Positions 34,866-43,566 of a stretch of DNA of 64,000 bases are shown one piece after another (within the stretch, counting starts at the first letter, position 1; each line of letters begins with the position of its first letter). The notes beneath the pieces were generated by a model. That model was not told the origin of the DNA and searched no databases. It was given only the letters and a program-made list of their open reading frames with translations. Both the position numbers and the translations under genes were made by a program. Origin of the DNA: Actinocorallia populi (GTDB lineage Bacteria > Actinomycetota > Actinomycetes > Streptosporangiales > Streptosporangiaceae); NCBI RefSeq assembly GCF_002995495.1, contig NZ_PVZV01000012.1:174495-238494 (forward strand), written 5' to 3'.

Positions 34866-34877
34866 GGCAACGTTGCC
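34866..34877. promoter_or_regulatory. palindrome upstream of HTH/TPR gene
   Basis: GGCAACGTTGCC is a perfect 12-bp palindrome 29 bp before the ATG at 34837. Two GTTCCG copies 10 bp apart (34945 and 34955) lie further upstream. Either could be a site for the encoded HTH protein. Confidence 0.4.
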
Positions 34878-35105
34878 CCAACACCACGTAGTACATGATC
34901 GCACTCATCTAGGGATCTATGGACGTATAGGCAGTTGAGGTGCTGTTCCGTACCGTTCCGTGCACCAGGAGCCAGGCGGTTGAATCAGACAGGCTGCTGT
35001 AAAACGCCTGAAGTGAAATATCCCACACTGGACCCGTAGGATTTATAGATAAAAAGGAACGGCCGGCACCGGCGACCGCCGCGGAGGTCTCCTTGCCGCG
35101 GGCTG

Positions 35106-36419
35106 CTATCCGGCGTCCTGCATGCCGTCGATTCCGTCCTGGGCCCGCATGAGCTGACACATGTCGATGGGCTGGGTGGCGGTACAGGCCTGGTCGTTCT
35201 CCTCGGGGGCCGCCCTGCGTCTTCCGGAGGCGGCGAAGGGGGCGATGGCGCGGATGTTGTGGGCGTCGGTGGCCTCGTGGAGCCAGTGGTCGGCCTTGTC
35301 GGACTGGCCGGGGCGCAGGAGGGTGGCCAGCTGCAGGGCGGCAAGGCTGTCGTCGCAACGCGCGGCGGCGGTCAGGTACATGATGGCGTTGGGGAGGTCG
35401 GCCTCGGAAGCGGCCTCCTGACCCAGGACGCGGGCATAGGTCATGGCCTGGTGTCGCCGTTTGTGGGGAGCGGTCTTCAGCAGGGACGTGGCGTCCCCGT
35501 TGCGGTTCTGGGACGCCTTGTCCAGGTAGTACTCGGCTTCCGCCAGCCGGCCGTCGGTGCACAGCAGCACGCCCAGCCGGTAGGCCGCGTCGAAGTCGTC
35601 GTTCTCCGCGCGGTTGTACAGCTCCACTCCGGCCAGGCCGAAGATGCCGTACATGCGCGCCTGGGAGGTGGACCACCCCGCCCCGATCGCGGGCCGCGGG
35701 ACCGTGGTCCTGGCCGTGGTGAGCCTGATCGCGGCGGGCCCGGGGCTGTCGAGTTTCAGGTCGGCGTCCTGCCGGGCGATCTTGGCCAGTTCCTCCAGGG
35801 TGGGAAGAACGGGGCCGCCCGACCCGGGCGAGGGCACCACATCCGGGATCAGCGCGAACACCGACTCGGGGGACATCGTCTGAGCCGGGGGAGGCTTCGG
35901 CTCCAGATGGTACGGCTTCGGCCGCGCGGGGTCCGGAGACGAACCCGCCCCGTCGCCCGTAATCGCCGGGGCGGGGCCCGGGGGAATCCGTGTCGCGGGA
36001 GCAGCGCCGGTGTCATGGGCGCCGTTCTTCTTCCGCGCCTGCAGCGCGCGGTCGACCTCGGTCCTGCGCCGCAACCAGTAGTCCATCACCTGGTCCAGGA
36101 CCGGGGGGCCGCTGCGCAGTTCGGTGGTCGCGTACTGCTGCAGTACGCCGTTGCGCCATGCGTACCACTCGCAGGCCAGCACGAAGGTCCGCAGCCGGTC
36201 CAGCGGCGGAGTCTTCTTCCGCTTGCAGTTGAGCATCTCCGACACGCTCGACTTGGGCAGCGCCGTCCACCGGTACCGGGCGTCGCGGTGCCTGCCCGGC
36301 AGCACGTCCCTGATGATCAGGTTCAACGCCTGGGTGCTCGGACGACCACATACCACCCGAAAATCGCGCAATTCGGCCGCGAACGACTCCAGCGGATTCA
36401 TGGGTGACTCATCAGTCAT
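35106..36419 (-). CDS. HTH and TPR/Sel1-like repeat protein (second of tandem pair)
   Basis: 437 residues. The N-terminus is HTH-like (FAAELRDFRVVCGRPSTQAL, then LPKSSVSEMLNCKRKKTPP and LRTFVLACEWYAW). A Pro-rich linker leads to the module GPVLPTLEELAKIARQD near 215 and a C-terminal helical repeat region (YRLGVLLCTDGRLAEAEYYL, then AALQLATLLRPGQSDKADHW). It parallels the 33698-34837 gene in order and motifs, so the two are diverged tandem paralogues. ATG 36419 has GGAAAG about 9 bases upstream. A phased TTCG/CGAA array lies 125-217 bp upstream. Confidence 0.75.
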   Translation of the reverse strand: MTDESPMNPLESFAAELRDFRVVCGRPSTQALNLIIRDVLPGRHRDARYRWTALPKSSVSEMLNCKRKKTPPLDRLRTFVLACEWYAWRNGVLQQYATTELRSGPPVLDQVMDYWLRRRTEVDRALQARKKNGAHDTGAAPATRIPPGPAPAITGDGAGSSPDPARPKPYHLEPKPPPAQTMSPESVFALIPDVVPSPGSGGPVLPTLEELAKIARQDADLKLDSPGPAAIRLTTARTTVPRPAIGAGWSTSQARMYGIFGLAGVELYNRAENDDFDAAYRLGVLLCTDGRLAEAEYYLDKASQNRNGDATSLLKTAPHKRRHQAMTYARVLGQEAASEADLPNAIMYLTAAARCDDSLAALQLATLLRPGQSDKADHWLHEATDAHNIRAIAPFAASGRRRAAPEENDQACTATQPIDMCQLMRAQDGIDGMQDAG

Positions 36420-36543
36420 ATCAAACGGGCTTTCCAAGGGGGTCCGGAGGGACCGGCCGGAACGGGTTCCTCATTGTCGCACCGGTGATGATCTGGAAAG
36501 AAGGCGCTGCCTGTCAGGGGTCGTCCGGAAAAGTCCGGCGCAG

Positions 36544-36635
36544 TTCGACCGGGTTCGGGACGGTTCGAAAATCCGTCACGAGCAGCGCGAACGCACGGCA
36601 TCGAACCGCGTCGAACGATGCCGAACGGTTTCGAA
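36544..36635. repeat. 10-bp-phased inverted TTCG/CGAA array
   Basis: TTCG begins at 36544, 36554 and 36564. Its complement CGAA begins at 36602, 36612, 36622 and 36632, and once more out of phase at 36588. Each arm therefore has exact 10-bp spacing, one helical turn, and the arms face each other about 34 bp apart. Units read roughly CGGTTCG and TCGAACCG. The array would present the same face of DNA to an oligomeric activator or repressor. Confidence 0.7.
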
Positions 36636-36683
36636 CCCGTGGCCTGAAGAAGGATTTCTGTCACCTGGAACGGCGTTTTCCGC

Positions 36684-36765
36684 GGTGGAGAGCCGCCGGT
36701 CTTTTTCGCCTTCGGGCGAGCTCTCCACCGGCCGGGTTTTTCGCCGCTTCGACCGAGTCGAAGCG
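36684..36765. repeat. two hairpin-forming inverted repeats
   Basis: GGTGGAGAGC (36684-36693) pairs with GCTCTCCACC (36720-36729) around a 26-base loop. CGCTTCGAC (36745-36753) pairs with GTCGAAGCG (36757-36765) around CGA. The second contains the same TTCG/CGAA words as the array just before it. Either could act as a DNA operator or as RNA structure. Confidence 0.5.
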
Positions 36766-37174
36766 CCCGGACGCCCGGCGGCGGCCCTGCGTTTCGAGTG
36801 GCGCGAGATCGCCATGAGGGGCACGGTCGCCTCGATCGATCGATCGGTCGGCGGCCGGGCCCTCGGATTCTTCACGTCACGCCCCGCGCAGGATCGGGGG
36901 ACGCGCCTCGACCGAGGTGTCCGCGCGAAGCGCGTCCGTGGTGGTGGCGGCGGGTGGGCTACGCTTCCGCCCTGTGCCGTACGGGCGGCACCGGCGGGCG
37001 CACGGGTCTCCGGCCGCGAAGCCGGTCCCGGCAAGACCGCTTCTGCCGGAGGTCCGGGTTCCTCGACCATCGGTGTGTCCCGTCCGGCCGGTCGGGCGGG
37101 GCGGCCGACCCTTGCCGTCAGGGGTCCGGCGTTCTGCGCCCCCGGTTGGGAATCTCCCTCATAGAGAGTGTGAT

Positions 37175-38551
37175 ATGTCAGGTTTTGGGTGGAAGCTGCA
37201 CGGAGACGGGCGGCATCTGGAGCCGGGCGAGGTCGTCCGGCCGGACGAACGGCTCACCTGGGTGCGGACGATGGGGCTCGGCGCCCAGCACGTCGTCTCG
37301 ATGATCGGCGCCTGTTTCGTCGCCCCCGTGCTGATGGGCCTGGATCCGAGCCTCGGCCTCATGGCCTCGGGCGTCGCGACCCTGCTGTTCCTGGTGATCA
37401 CACGTGGCCGGGTGCCCAGCTACCTGGGCTCGTCGCTGTCCTTCGTCGGCGTCGCGGCGGTCATCGGCAGCCAGGGCGGCGGGCCGGCGGAGGTGACCGG
37501 TGCGCTGTTCGTCGTGGGCCTCGCCCTCGCCGTCGTCGGCGTCGTGGTGAAGCTCATGGGCGCCAGGCTCATCCACGCCGTGCTCCCGCCGGTGGTCACG
37601 GGCGCCGTCGTCATGCTGATCGGCTTCAACCTCGCCCCGGTGGCCGCGGGCACCTACTGGCCGCAGGACCAGTGGACCGCGCTCGCCACGATGTTGTTCA
37701 CCGGCCTGGCACTGGTCGTCCTGCGCGGCTTCTGGTCCCGCATCGCCATCTTCCTCGGCCTGGTCTTCGGCTACGCGCTCTCCTGGATCCTCGACATCAC
37801 CACGGGGAAGATCCACTCCGCCGACGGCAGCGGCGCCGTCGTCGACCACTGGCGCCTGGACCTGACCTCGGTCAGGGAGGCCGCCTGGATCGGCCTTCCC
37901 GACATGCACGCCCCCTCGTTCAACGCGTCGGCGATCATCGTGGCCCTTCCGGTCCTGATCGCCCTGGTCGCCGAGAACACCGGGCACATCAAGGCGGTCG
38001 GCGAGATGACCGGCGACCCGCTGGACGACGAGCTGGGCGTCGCCATCGCGGCGGACGGCGCGGCCACCATGGTCTCGACGGCGGTCGGCGGCCCGGCCAC
38101 CACCACGTACGCCGAGAACATCGGCGTCATGGCCGCCACCCGCGTCTACTCGACCGCCGCCTACATGTGCGCCGCGTTCTTCGCCCTGCTCTTCGGACTC
38201 TGCCCGAAGGTCGGCGCGTTCGTCGTCGCGATCCCGGGCGGTGTCCTCGGCGGCATCACCGTCATCCTCTACGGCATGATCGGCCTGCTCGGCGCCCAGA
38301 TCTGGATCCGCAACGATGTCGACTTCGGCCGCCCGATCAACCTGATCCCGGCCGCCGCCGGCGTCATCGTCGGCATCGGCGGCGTGAGCCTGAAGATCAC
38401 CGACGACTTCGAGCTCAACGGCATCGCCCTCGGCACCCTCCTGGTGCTCACCGGCTACCACTGCCTCCACTGGCTCTCCAAGGCCGCCGGCACCCACCAG
38501 CCCCCGCTCCTCGACGCCGGGCTGACGGAGTACGACGACAAGCTGAAGTAG
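37175..38551 (+). CDS. NCS2-family nucleobase:cation symporter (uracil/xanthine permease)
   Basis: 458 residues and about 14 membrane segments. UraA-like signatures are clear: LGAQHVVSMIGACFVAPVLM near the N-terminus, LIALVAENTGHIKAVGEMTG near residue 265 (substrate-contacting Glu) and GGPATTTYAENIGVMAATRV near 305. The spelling is closer to uracil permeases than to purine permeases. GAGAG precedes the ATG. Its long upstream region has no gene. Confidence 0.9.
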   Translation: MSGFGWKLHGDGRHLEPGEVVRPDERLTWVRTMGLGAQHVVSMIGACFVAPVLMGLDPSLGLMASGVATLLFLVITRGRVPSYLGSSLSFVGVAAVIGSQGGGPAEVTGALFVVGLALAVVGVVVKLMGARLIHAVLPPVVTGAVVMLIGFNLAPVAAGTYWPQDQWTALATMLFTGLALVVLRGFWSRIAIFLGLVFGYALSWILDITTGKIHSADGSGAVVDHWRLDLTSVREAAWIGLPDMHAPSFNASAIIVALPVLIALVAENTGHIKAVGEMTGDPLDDELGVAIAADGAATMVSTAVGGPATTTYAENIGVMAATRVYSTAAYMCAAFFALLFGLCPKVGAFVVAIPGGVLGGITVILYGMIGLLGAQIWIRNDVDFGRPINLIPAAAGVIVGIGGVSLKITDDFELNGIALGTLLVLTGYHCLHWLSKAAGTHQPPLLDAGLTEYDDKLK

Positions 38552-38558
38552 ACGGATA

Positions 38559-38583
38559 CCGGCACCGAGTCCTCCAGTGCCGG
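38559..38583. terminator. hairpin after permease gene
   Basis: CCGGCAC (38559-38565) and GTGCCGG (38577-38583) form a 7-bp stem with an 11-base loop 8 bp after the permease stop. No U-tract follows. Confidence 0.5.
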
Positions 38584-38783
38584 ACGAGACTCCTGCCGCC
38601 CCAACGGAGGCTCCCGGTGCACCGGGCGCCTGGCGGCCTGCGATCTGACGCTTTGCGGACGCGACTCCCTCCCTCGACTCACACACGCGGGGGAGGGAAC
38701 GCCGCCTTGGAGCGGTATGCGTGACGCCGCCGAGACAACCGGCCTGTTGCACGGTGTGACGCACGTCTCGGGAACCCCGGTCC

Positions 38784-39443
38784 ATGGATCGACAGCTGAC
38801 TGAGGTGACGACAACCTTGCGTGCGCGTATTCGAGCGGGGGATCCGCAGGCCTTCGCGGAGCTCTTCGACCAGTACGCGAAAACCATCTACAACCATGCC
38901 TACCGGCTGACCGCCGACTGGTCGGCCGCAGAGGACATCGTTGCGGCGACTTTTCTGGAAGCGTGGCGAAGCCGAGGGCGCCTGGAGGCGGAAGGCGGGA
39001 GCGTACGCCCGTGGCTGCTGGGCATCGCCACCAACCTCGTACGCGCCCAGTCGCGCAGCAACCGGCGCTACAAGGCGGCCGCCCGCGCTGCGAGCGCCAG
39101 GGGAGAGGCGACGGTGACCGATCACGCCGATGAGGTCGTCGGCCGCCTGGACGACCGCCATCGCCTGGCCGCCACCGTGAGAGCGCTCGCAGGACTGCGC
39201 CGCACCGAACGGGAAGTGCTCAGCCTGTGCCTGTGGCAGGGCCTGGACTACGCGGCGGCCGCACAGGTCCTCGAGATCCCGGTGGGCACGGTGCGCTCCC
39301 GGCTCTCCCGCGCCCGCAAGAAGCTGGCAAAACTCGCCGACGCAGAAACTCCCGCCTCATTTCGGGAACCCCGACCGGCGAACCAGCAGGTAAGAGGGGA
39401 CCGCGCGACCGCGGCCCGGCCCGCACAGGAAGGAATCCGGTGA
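38784..39443 (+). CDS. ECF RNA polymerase sigma factor
   Basis: 219 residues. Region 2 is DPQAFAELFDQYAKTIYNHA then WSAAEDIVAATFLEAWR, and region 4 is LRRTEREVLSLCLW then YAAAAQVLEIPVGTVRSRLS. It is followed, with GTGA overlap, by a membrane-anchored protein of the CU044_5270 type, the usual partner of this actinobacterial ECF group. A short disordered basic tail follows region 4. Confidence 0.92.
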   Translation: MDRQLTEVTTTLRARIRAGDPQAFAELFDQYAKTIYNHAYRLTADWSAAEDIVAATFLEAWRSRGRLEAEGGSVRPWLLGIATNLVRAQSRSNRRYKAAARAASARGEATVTDHADEVVGRLDDRHRLAATVRALAGLRRTEREVLSLCLWQGLDYAAAAQVLEIPVGTVRSRLSRARKKLAKLADAETPASFREPRPANQQVRGDRATAARPAQEGIR

Positions 39444-40537
39444 ACATGCGTCAGCCCCGTCCGCTCAGCGACCACAGCCTCACGCCTGATGAATGGCCCG
39501 AGGGCGAGCACCTGCTCGCCGTCGAGGAAGCCGACCTTCCCGCAGGCCGCCATGCCTTCCACAAGGACGCACTCATGACCCGCATCCAGCAGGACACCCA
39601 GACCGCCGCCTCTCCGGCCGCGCCGCCGGGGCGCCGCAGGCTTCCGCGCGCCCTGATCATCCTGCCCGCCGCCGTGTGCTCGCTGGCCCTTGCAGCCGCG
39701 GGCTTCCTCGCCGTCACCGGAGGCGACACCGTCAAGGAGGCGGCCGCCGGACCGGCGCTCACCGCTCCGGTCGGTGCGAGCACCCCCGCGGGCGTTCCGC
39801 AGCTCCTGGAGCGGATCTCCCTCGCCTCGGCCAAGAGCCCCCGCGTGCACGTCGGCGCGGACCAGTACGTGTACATCGAGAGCAAGGTCGGCACCACCTA
39901 CGAGAAGACGGTCGACGACAAGACCACCCTGGTCAGCGATGGGATCCACCGTCGCCAGGTGTGGAGCTCCCCCGACGGCGCCGAGGGATGGCTGATCGAC
40001 CCGGCGGTCTCCCCGCCCGGCGGTGAGAGGCTCGACCGGACCAACGAAAAGGGCGAGAGCGAACCGGCCTACCTCAACGCGCCCACCTACGACTACCTCG
40101 CCACCCTGCCGACCGACCCCGACGCCCTCCTGGCGAAGATCTACAGGGAGACCGAGGGCATGGGGAACAACCGCGACCAGCAGGCCTTCACCACCATCGG
40201 CGACCTGCTGAACGAATCCCTGCCGCCCGCCGAGCTGTACACCGCTCTGTACTCAGCGGCCGCTGAGATCCCCGGAGTCGTCAAGGTCAAGGACGCCGTC
40301 GACGCCGCCGGCCGCCACGGCGTGGCCGTCGCCCGCCTGGACGAGACCTCCGGCGCCCGCACAGAATGGATCTTCGACGCCGAGACCTACACCTACCTCG
40401 GCGAGCGCACCATCCAGGTCCGCCCCAACGGAGGCGACTCCGGCCTCATCGAGCCCGGCACCGTCCTCCACACCGAGGCCGTCACCCTCCGCCAGGCCGT
40501 CGACGAGCTCAAGGAAGTCCCCTCCTCCGGCGCGTAG
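39440..40537 (+). CDS. CU044_5270-type membrane-anchored protein, sigma-factor partner
   Basis: 365 residues. A cytoplasmic N-terminus of about 70 residues leads to one membrane helix (LIILPAAVCSLALAAAGFLA) and an exported domain of about 270 residues containing PPAELYTALYSAAAEIPGV and VARLDETSGARTEWIFD. This is the architecture seen next to many actinobacterial ECF sigma genes; it may act as anti-sigma or signal sensor. The GTG start overlaps the sigma stop, with AGGAA five bases upstream. Confidence 0.85.
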   Translation: MNMRQPRPLSDHSLTPDEWPEGEHLLAVEEADLPAGRHAFHKDALMTRIQQDTQTAASPAAPPGRRRLPRALIILPAAVCSLALAAAGFLAVTGGDTVKEAAAGPALTAPVGASTPAGVPQLLERISLASAKSPRVHVGADQYVYIESKVGTTYEKTVDDKTTLVSDGIHRRQVWSSPDGAEGWLIDPAVSPPGGERLDRTNEKGESEPAYLNAPTYDYLATLPTDPDALLAKIYRETEGMGNNRDQQAFTTIGDLLNESLPPAELYTALYSAAAEIPGVVKVKDAVDAAGRHGVAVARLDETSGARTEWIFDAETYTYLGERTIQVRPNGGDSGLIEPGTVLHTEAVTLRQAVDELKEVPSSGA

Positions 40538-40624
40538 CCGTTGAGCGTCGACCGAACGGCCGGTGACGTCGAGGAGCCTGGCGGGCCTGCCTTGACGTCA
40601 CCGGACGCACAGGGGTGGCTGCCC

Positions 40625-41242
40625 TCAGCGCGTGTGTGCTTCGAGGCGTGCCGCATCCGTTTCGGGGCTCGCGTTCCCGTTGCCGGGCAGCAGGCTTTCG
40701 ACGAGCAGCATCATCCGGCGGGAGGGGCCTTCCGGGCCCATGGCCGCCGCGAGGACCTGCGCGCCGTCCAGAATGATCAACAGCTGGTCGGCCAGGGCGT
40801 CGGGATCCGCGGACCCGGCCTGGCCGGCCTGTTCGCGCAGCCAGTGGAGCACTTCCCGCTTGTGGGCCGACGCCGCTCGGTGGGCGGGGTGGGTCTCGTC
40901 GGGGAACTCGTTGGTGACGTTGAGCGTCGCGCAGCCGCGATAGCCCGGCTGGCCCATGGCGGTGACGGTCATGTCGAACAGGGCGAGGATGCGCTCGCGG
41001 GCACCGGGAAGCGCCGACGTCGCCTGGTTCAGGCGTTCCCACCATGCCGTGTTGCGGTCCACCAGGTAGGCGGCGACCAGTTCGTCCTTGGTGGAGAACT
41101 GGCGGTAGAGCGTGGCGTTGGCCACCTGGGCGGTGTTGATGACCAGGTCCATGCCGACGGCGCGTACGCCCCGGGAGTAGAACAGGTCTCCCGCGACGTC
41201 CAGGATGTGCCGTCGGGTCTCCTCGGCCGAGCGCCTGGCCAC
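40625..41242 (-). CDS. TetR family transcriptional regulator
   Basis: 205 residues. The HTH is SRGVRAVGMDLVINTAQVAN near 24-43, then ATLYRQFSTKDELV. The start is the GTG at 41242, with GGAGG four bases upstream. It is divergent from an SDR gene with three copies of one operator between them. The C-terminal part resembles regulators of quinone-, aldehyde- or SDR-type genes. Confidence 0.9.
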   Translation of the reverse strand: MARRSAEETRRHILDVAGDLFYSRGVRAVGMDLVINTAQVANATLYRQFSTKDELVAAYLVDRNTAWWERLNQATSALPGARERILALFDMTVTAMGQPGYRGCATLNVTNEFPDETHPAHRAASAHKREVLHWLREQAGQAGSADPDALADQLLIILDGAQVLAAAMGPEGPSRRMMLLVESLLPGNGNASPETDAARLEAHTR

Positions 41243-41287
41243 GGCGCCTCCCCTCCTTGCGCGGTCACTTCCCGCCCTCCCCATTAT

Positions 41288-41362
41288 GTGACGGAACGTT
41301 CTCTTCTGCAAATTTGACAGAGAGAACGTTCCGTCACAACATGTGCGAGAACGTTCCGTCAC
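41288..41362. promoter_or_regulatory. three-copy TetR operator
   Basis: GAGAACGTTCCGTCAC occurs three times: inverted at 41288-41303, direct at 41322-41337 and direct at 41347-41362. Each contains the palindrome GAACGTTC. The copies fill the divergent region between the TetR and SDR genes and end 37 bp before the SDR start. Confidence 0.75.
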
Positions 41363-41398
41363 ATCAGGCGGACGCCCTTCCAGGCATCAAGGATGATC

Positions 41399-42193
41399 AT
41401 GCAGATCGATTTCACCGGGCGTACCGCCCTGGTCACCGGCTCGACCCTGGGCATCGGCCTGGCCACGGCCGAGGGGTTCGCCCGCGCCGGGGCGCGCACG
41501 GTCCTCAACGGCCGTGACGAGACACGGCTCAAGGCGGCGGCCGAGGGCATCCGGGAGCGGGTGCCCGGAGCCGACGTCGTGACCGTCGCCGCGGACGTCT
41601 CCACCGCCGAGGGCGCGCAGGCGCTGCTGGAGGCGGTGCCGGAGGTGGACGTCCTGGTCAACAACACCGGTGTCTTCGCCTCCGCGCCGGTCCTGGAGAT
41701 CGAGGACGAGGAGTGGCGCCGCTTCTTCGAGGTCAACGTGCTGAGCGGGGTGCGGCTGGCCCGCCAGTACCTGCCCGGCATGATGGAGCGCGGCTTCGGC
41801 CGGGTCGTGTTCGTCTCCAGCGAGACGGCGATCGACACGCCCCTGGACATGGTCCACTACGGGGTCACCAAGACCGCCCTGCTGGCAGTGGCCAGCGGCC
41901 TGGCCAAGGCCGCGGCCGGCACCGGCGTCACGGTCAACTCCGTCCTGCCCGGCCCGACGCACACCGAGGGCATCGAGGAGTACGTGACCGCTCTCATCCC
42001 CGAGGCGGAGTCCTTCGACGCGGCACAGCGAGAGTTCATCGCCCGCTTCCGCCCCACCTCGCTGATCCAGCGGCTCATCCGGCCGTCCGAGGTCGCCGAT
42101 CTCATCCTGTTCACCAGCTCCGACCTGGCTTCGGCCACCACCGGCGCGGCGCTCAAGGTCGAGGGAGGCACGCTCAACACCCTGACTCCGTGA
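41399..42193 (+). CDS. classical short-chain dehydrogenase/reductase
   Basis: 264 residues. NAD(P) motif TALVTGSTLGIGLATAEGFA near 9-28, then DVLVNNTGVFASAP, active-site Ser in VVFVSSETAI and Tyr/Lys in VHYGVTKTALLAVA. ATG 41399 is preferred over ATG 41393 because AAGG is then at proper distance. Divergent from a TetR gene with three operators, so likely induced by its own substrate or a toxic electrophile. Confidence 0.92.
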   Translation: MQIDFTGRTALVTGSTLGIGLATAEGFARAGARTVLNGRDETRLKAAAEGIRERVPGADVVTVAADVSTAEGAQALLEAVPEVDVLVNNTGVFASAPVLEIEDEEWRRFFEVNVLSGVRLARQYLPGMMERGFGRVVFVSSETAIDTPLDMVHYGVTKTALLAVASGLAKAAAGTGVTVNSVLPGPTHTEGIEEYVTALIPEAESFDAAQREFIARFRPTSLIQRLIRPSEVADLILFTSSDLASATTGAALKVEGGTLNTLTP

Positions 42194-42237
42194 CGCTGTA
42201 GTTTTCGGAGGCCATCTCGGAGAGCGGACCCTCTCGG

Positions 42238-42275
42238 GAAGGCGTGCGGTCCGGCTCGGTCGGCCGCACGCCTTC
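42238..42275. terminator. strong hairpin terminator
   Basis: GAAGGCGTGCGG (42238-42249) and CCGCACGCCTTC (42264-42275) form a perfect 12-bp stem with a 14-base loop, 45 bp after the SDR stop. A C-rich run, not a U-tract, follows. Confidence 0.65.
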
Positions 42276-42412
42276 GGCCCCCCTCGCAAAAGTGCCGGCT
42301 CGTCCACCCGCCCCGATGCCGATCCTTACGGGGCCGGGGCCCGGTCCGCCGGGTGCGACGCGGGTGCCGGGCATGCTTTGCTGTGCCGGTGGCGCATGAC
42401 AGACGTGGCGGG

Positions 42413-43312
42413 GTGCCGAGCCTCGATCTCCTGGTGACCTTCCTGGAGATCTACCGGGCCGGGTCGCTGTCGGCCGCGGCGCAGAGGCTGAAGGTGACGC
42501 AGCCCGCGGTGAGCGGGCAGATCGCACGCCTGGAGGAGCAGATCGGCGAGCCGCTGTTCGTGCGCACGCCCCAAGGGGTGACGCCGACGCAGCGCGCGGT
42601 GGTCCTGGCCTCCCACGTCGGGGCGCACGTCGACGGGCTGCGGGCGGCCCTTTCCGCGGACGGGCCTGCGCTGGGAGGCACGGTGCGGGTCGGCGCCGCG
42701 GCCGAGCTCACGGCCCTGCGCCTCGCCCCGGTGCTGGCCGACCTGGCCAGGAGGGGCGTGCGCGTGCACGCCACCCACGGTCTGGCCGGGGACCTGCTGT
42801 CCGCGCTGGCCGAGGACCGGCTGGACCTGGTCGTCTCGGCGGTCCGCCCCACGCAAGCCGCTGTACTGGCGGAGCCGTTCATCGACGAGGAGTTCGTCCT
42901 CATCGCCCCTCCCTCGCTGGCCCACACCATCGACTCCGGACGGCTCGCGGCCGAACCGGTGGCCGCGCTGGCGCACCTGCCGCTGGTCGCCTACGACGCA
43001 CAACTGTCGATCGTGCGCCGTTACTGGCGCAGCGAATTCGGTCGGCGGCCCCCGAATCGGGTGATGATGGTCGTGGCCGACCTCCGGGCGATCCTGGAGG
43101 CGGTCGTGGCGGGCGCCGGGATCTCGGTCCTTCCCCGCTACGTTGCGGCGCCCTCGCTTCGCTCCGGCTCGGCGGTCGAGCTGCACCGGCCGGAAGCGGC
43201 GCCGCTGAACACCCTCTACCTGGCCGTACGGCGTGGCGCCCCGGCGAACCGTGCCGTCACCGTTCTGCGTGACCACCTCCAGCAGGCGGCGCGCGACTGG
43301 GGCAGCCTGTAA
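42413..43312 (+). CDS. LysR family transcriptional regulator
   Basis: 299 residues. The HTH is SLSAAAQRLKVTQPAVSGQI near 18-37, and the rest is a LysR substrate-binding domain (GGTVRVGAAAELTALRLAPV onward). GTG 42413 gives the usual family N-terminus; GTG 42389 would add 8 residues. A LysR-type ATAA-N6-TTAT site lies between it and the following DJ-1/PfpI gene. Confidence 0.9.
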   Translation: MPSLDLLVTFLEIYRAGSLSAAAQRLKVTQPAVSGQIARLEEQIGEPLFVRTPQGVTPTQRAVVLASHVGAHVDGLRAALSADGPALGGTVRVGAAAELTALRLAPVLADLARRGVRVHATHGLAGDLLSALAEDRLDLVVSAVRPTQAAVLAEPFIDEEFVLIAPPSLAHTIDSGRLAAEPVAALAHLPLVAYDAQLSIVRRYWRSEFGRRPPNRVMMVVADLRAILEAVVAGAGISVLPRYVAAPSLRSGSAVELHRPEAAPLNTLYLAVRRGAPANRAVTVLRDHLQQAARDWGSL

Positions 43313-43428
43313 CGGTTTCACCGCTGGCTTTCCCGATGCCGACGTGCAGGCGGTACACCACGCCGATCGTCCCCAGCCCTTCCTCTCCTGCCGTCCCGCA
43401 CCGGTCTGTCCCGCGTGTCCACCGCCTG

Positions 43429-43448
43429 GCCATAAGGAAAATTATGGC
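43429..43448. promoter_or_regulatory. LysR-type binding site
   Basis: GCCATAA (43429-43435) and TTATGGC (43442-43448) are perfect arms around GGAAAA, giving ATAA-N6-TTAT, a LysR-box form. It lies 119 bp before the DJ-1/PfpI ATG in an otherwise gene-free 254-bp stretch. Confidence 0.55.
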
Positions 43449-43566
43449 GGGTCGGGATGGTGGCGAACTTTTCTCATAGCTCCGGAAGTTGTCACGGGCA
43501 GCGCGGCAGGACTGCCGCGCGACCCGGGCGCCAGGCGCCGCAGTTTCCCTTGTGAGGAGAGCACTC

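Larger units (their letters stand above)
36420..37174. other. 755-bp region without a convincing gene
   Basis: Open frames exist on both strands, but none shows a plausible protein with a ribosome site. The region carries the phased TTCG/CGAA array (36544-36635), a 10-bp inverted repeat (36684-36729), a perfect 9-bp-arm hairpin (36745-36765) and, near 37164, GAGAG before the permease start. It looks like a large regulatory or leader region serving the divergent genes. Confidence 0.5.

Noticed and set aside
36544..36635. The TTCG/CGAA array read as SOS boxes or as a CRISPR
   Set aside because: No CGAAC-N4-GTTCG pairing occurs, and units are 10 bp without spacers.
36124..37164. A 346-residue plus-strand frame reaching into the permease promoter
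   Set aside because: Its first third overlaps the HTH/TPR gene in antisense and the rest has no domain, poor codon bias and no ribosome site.
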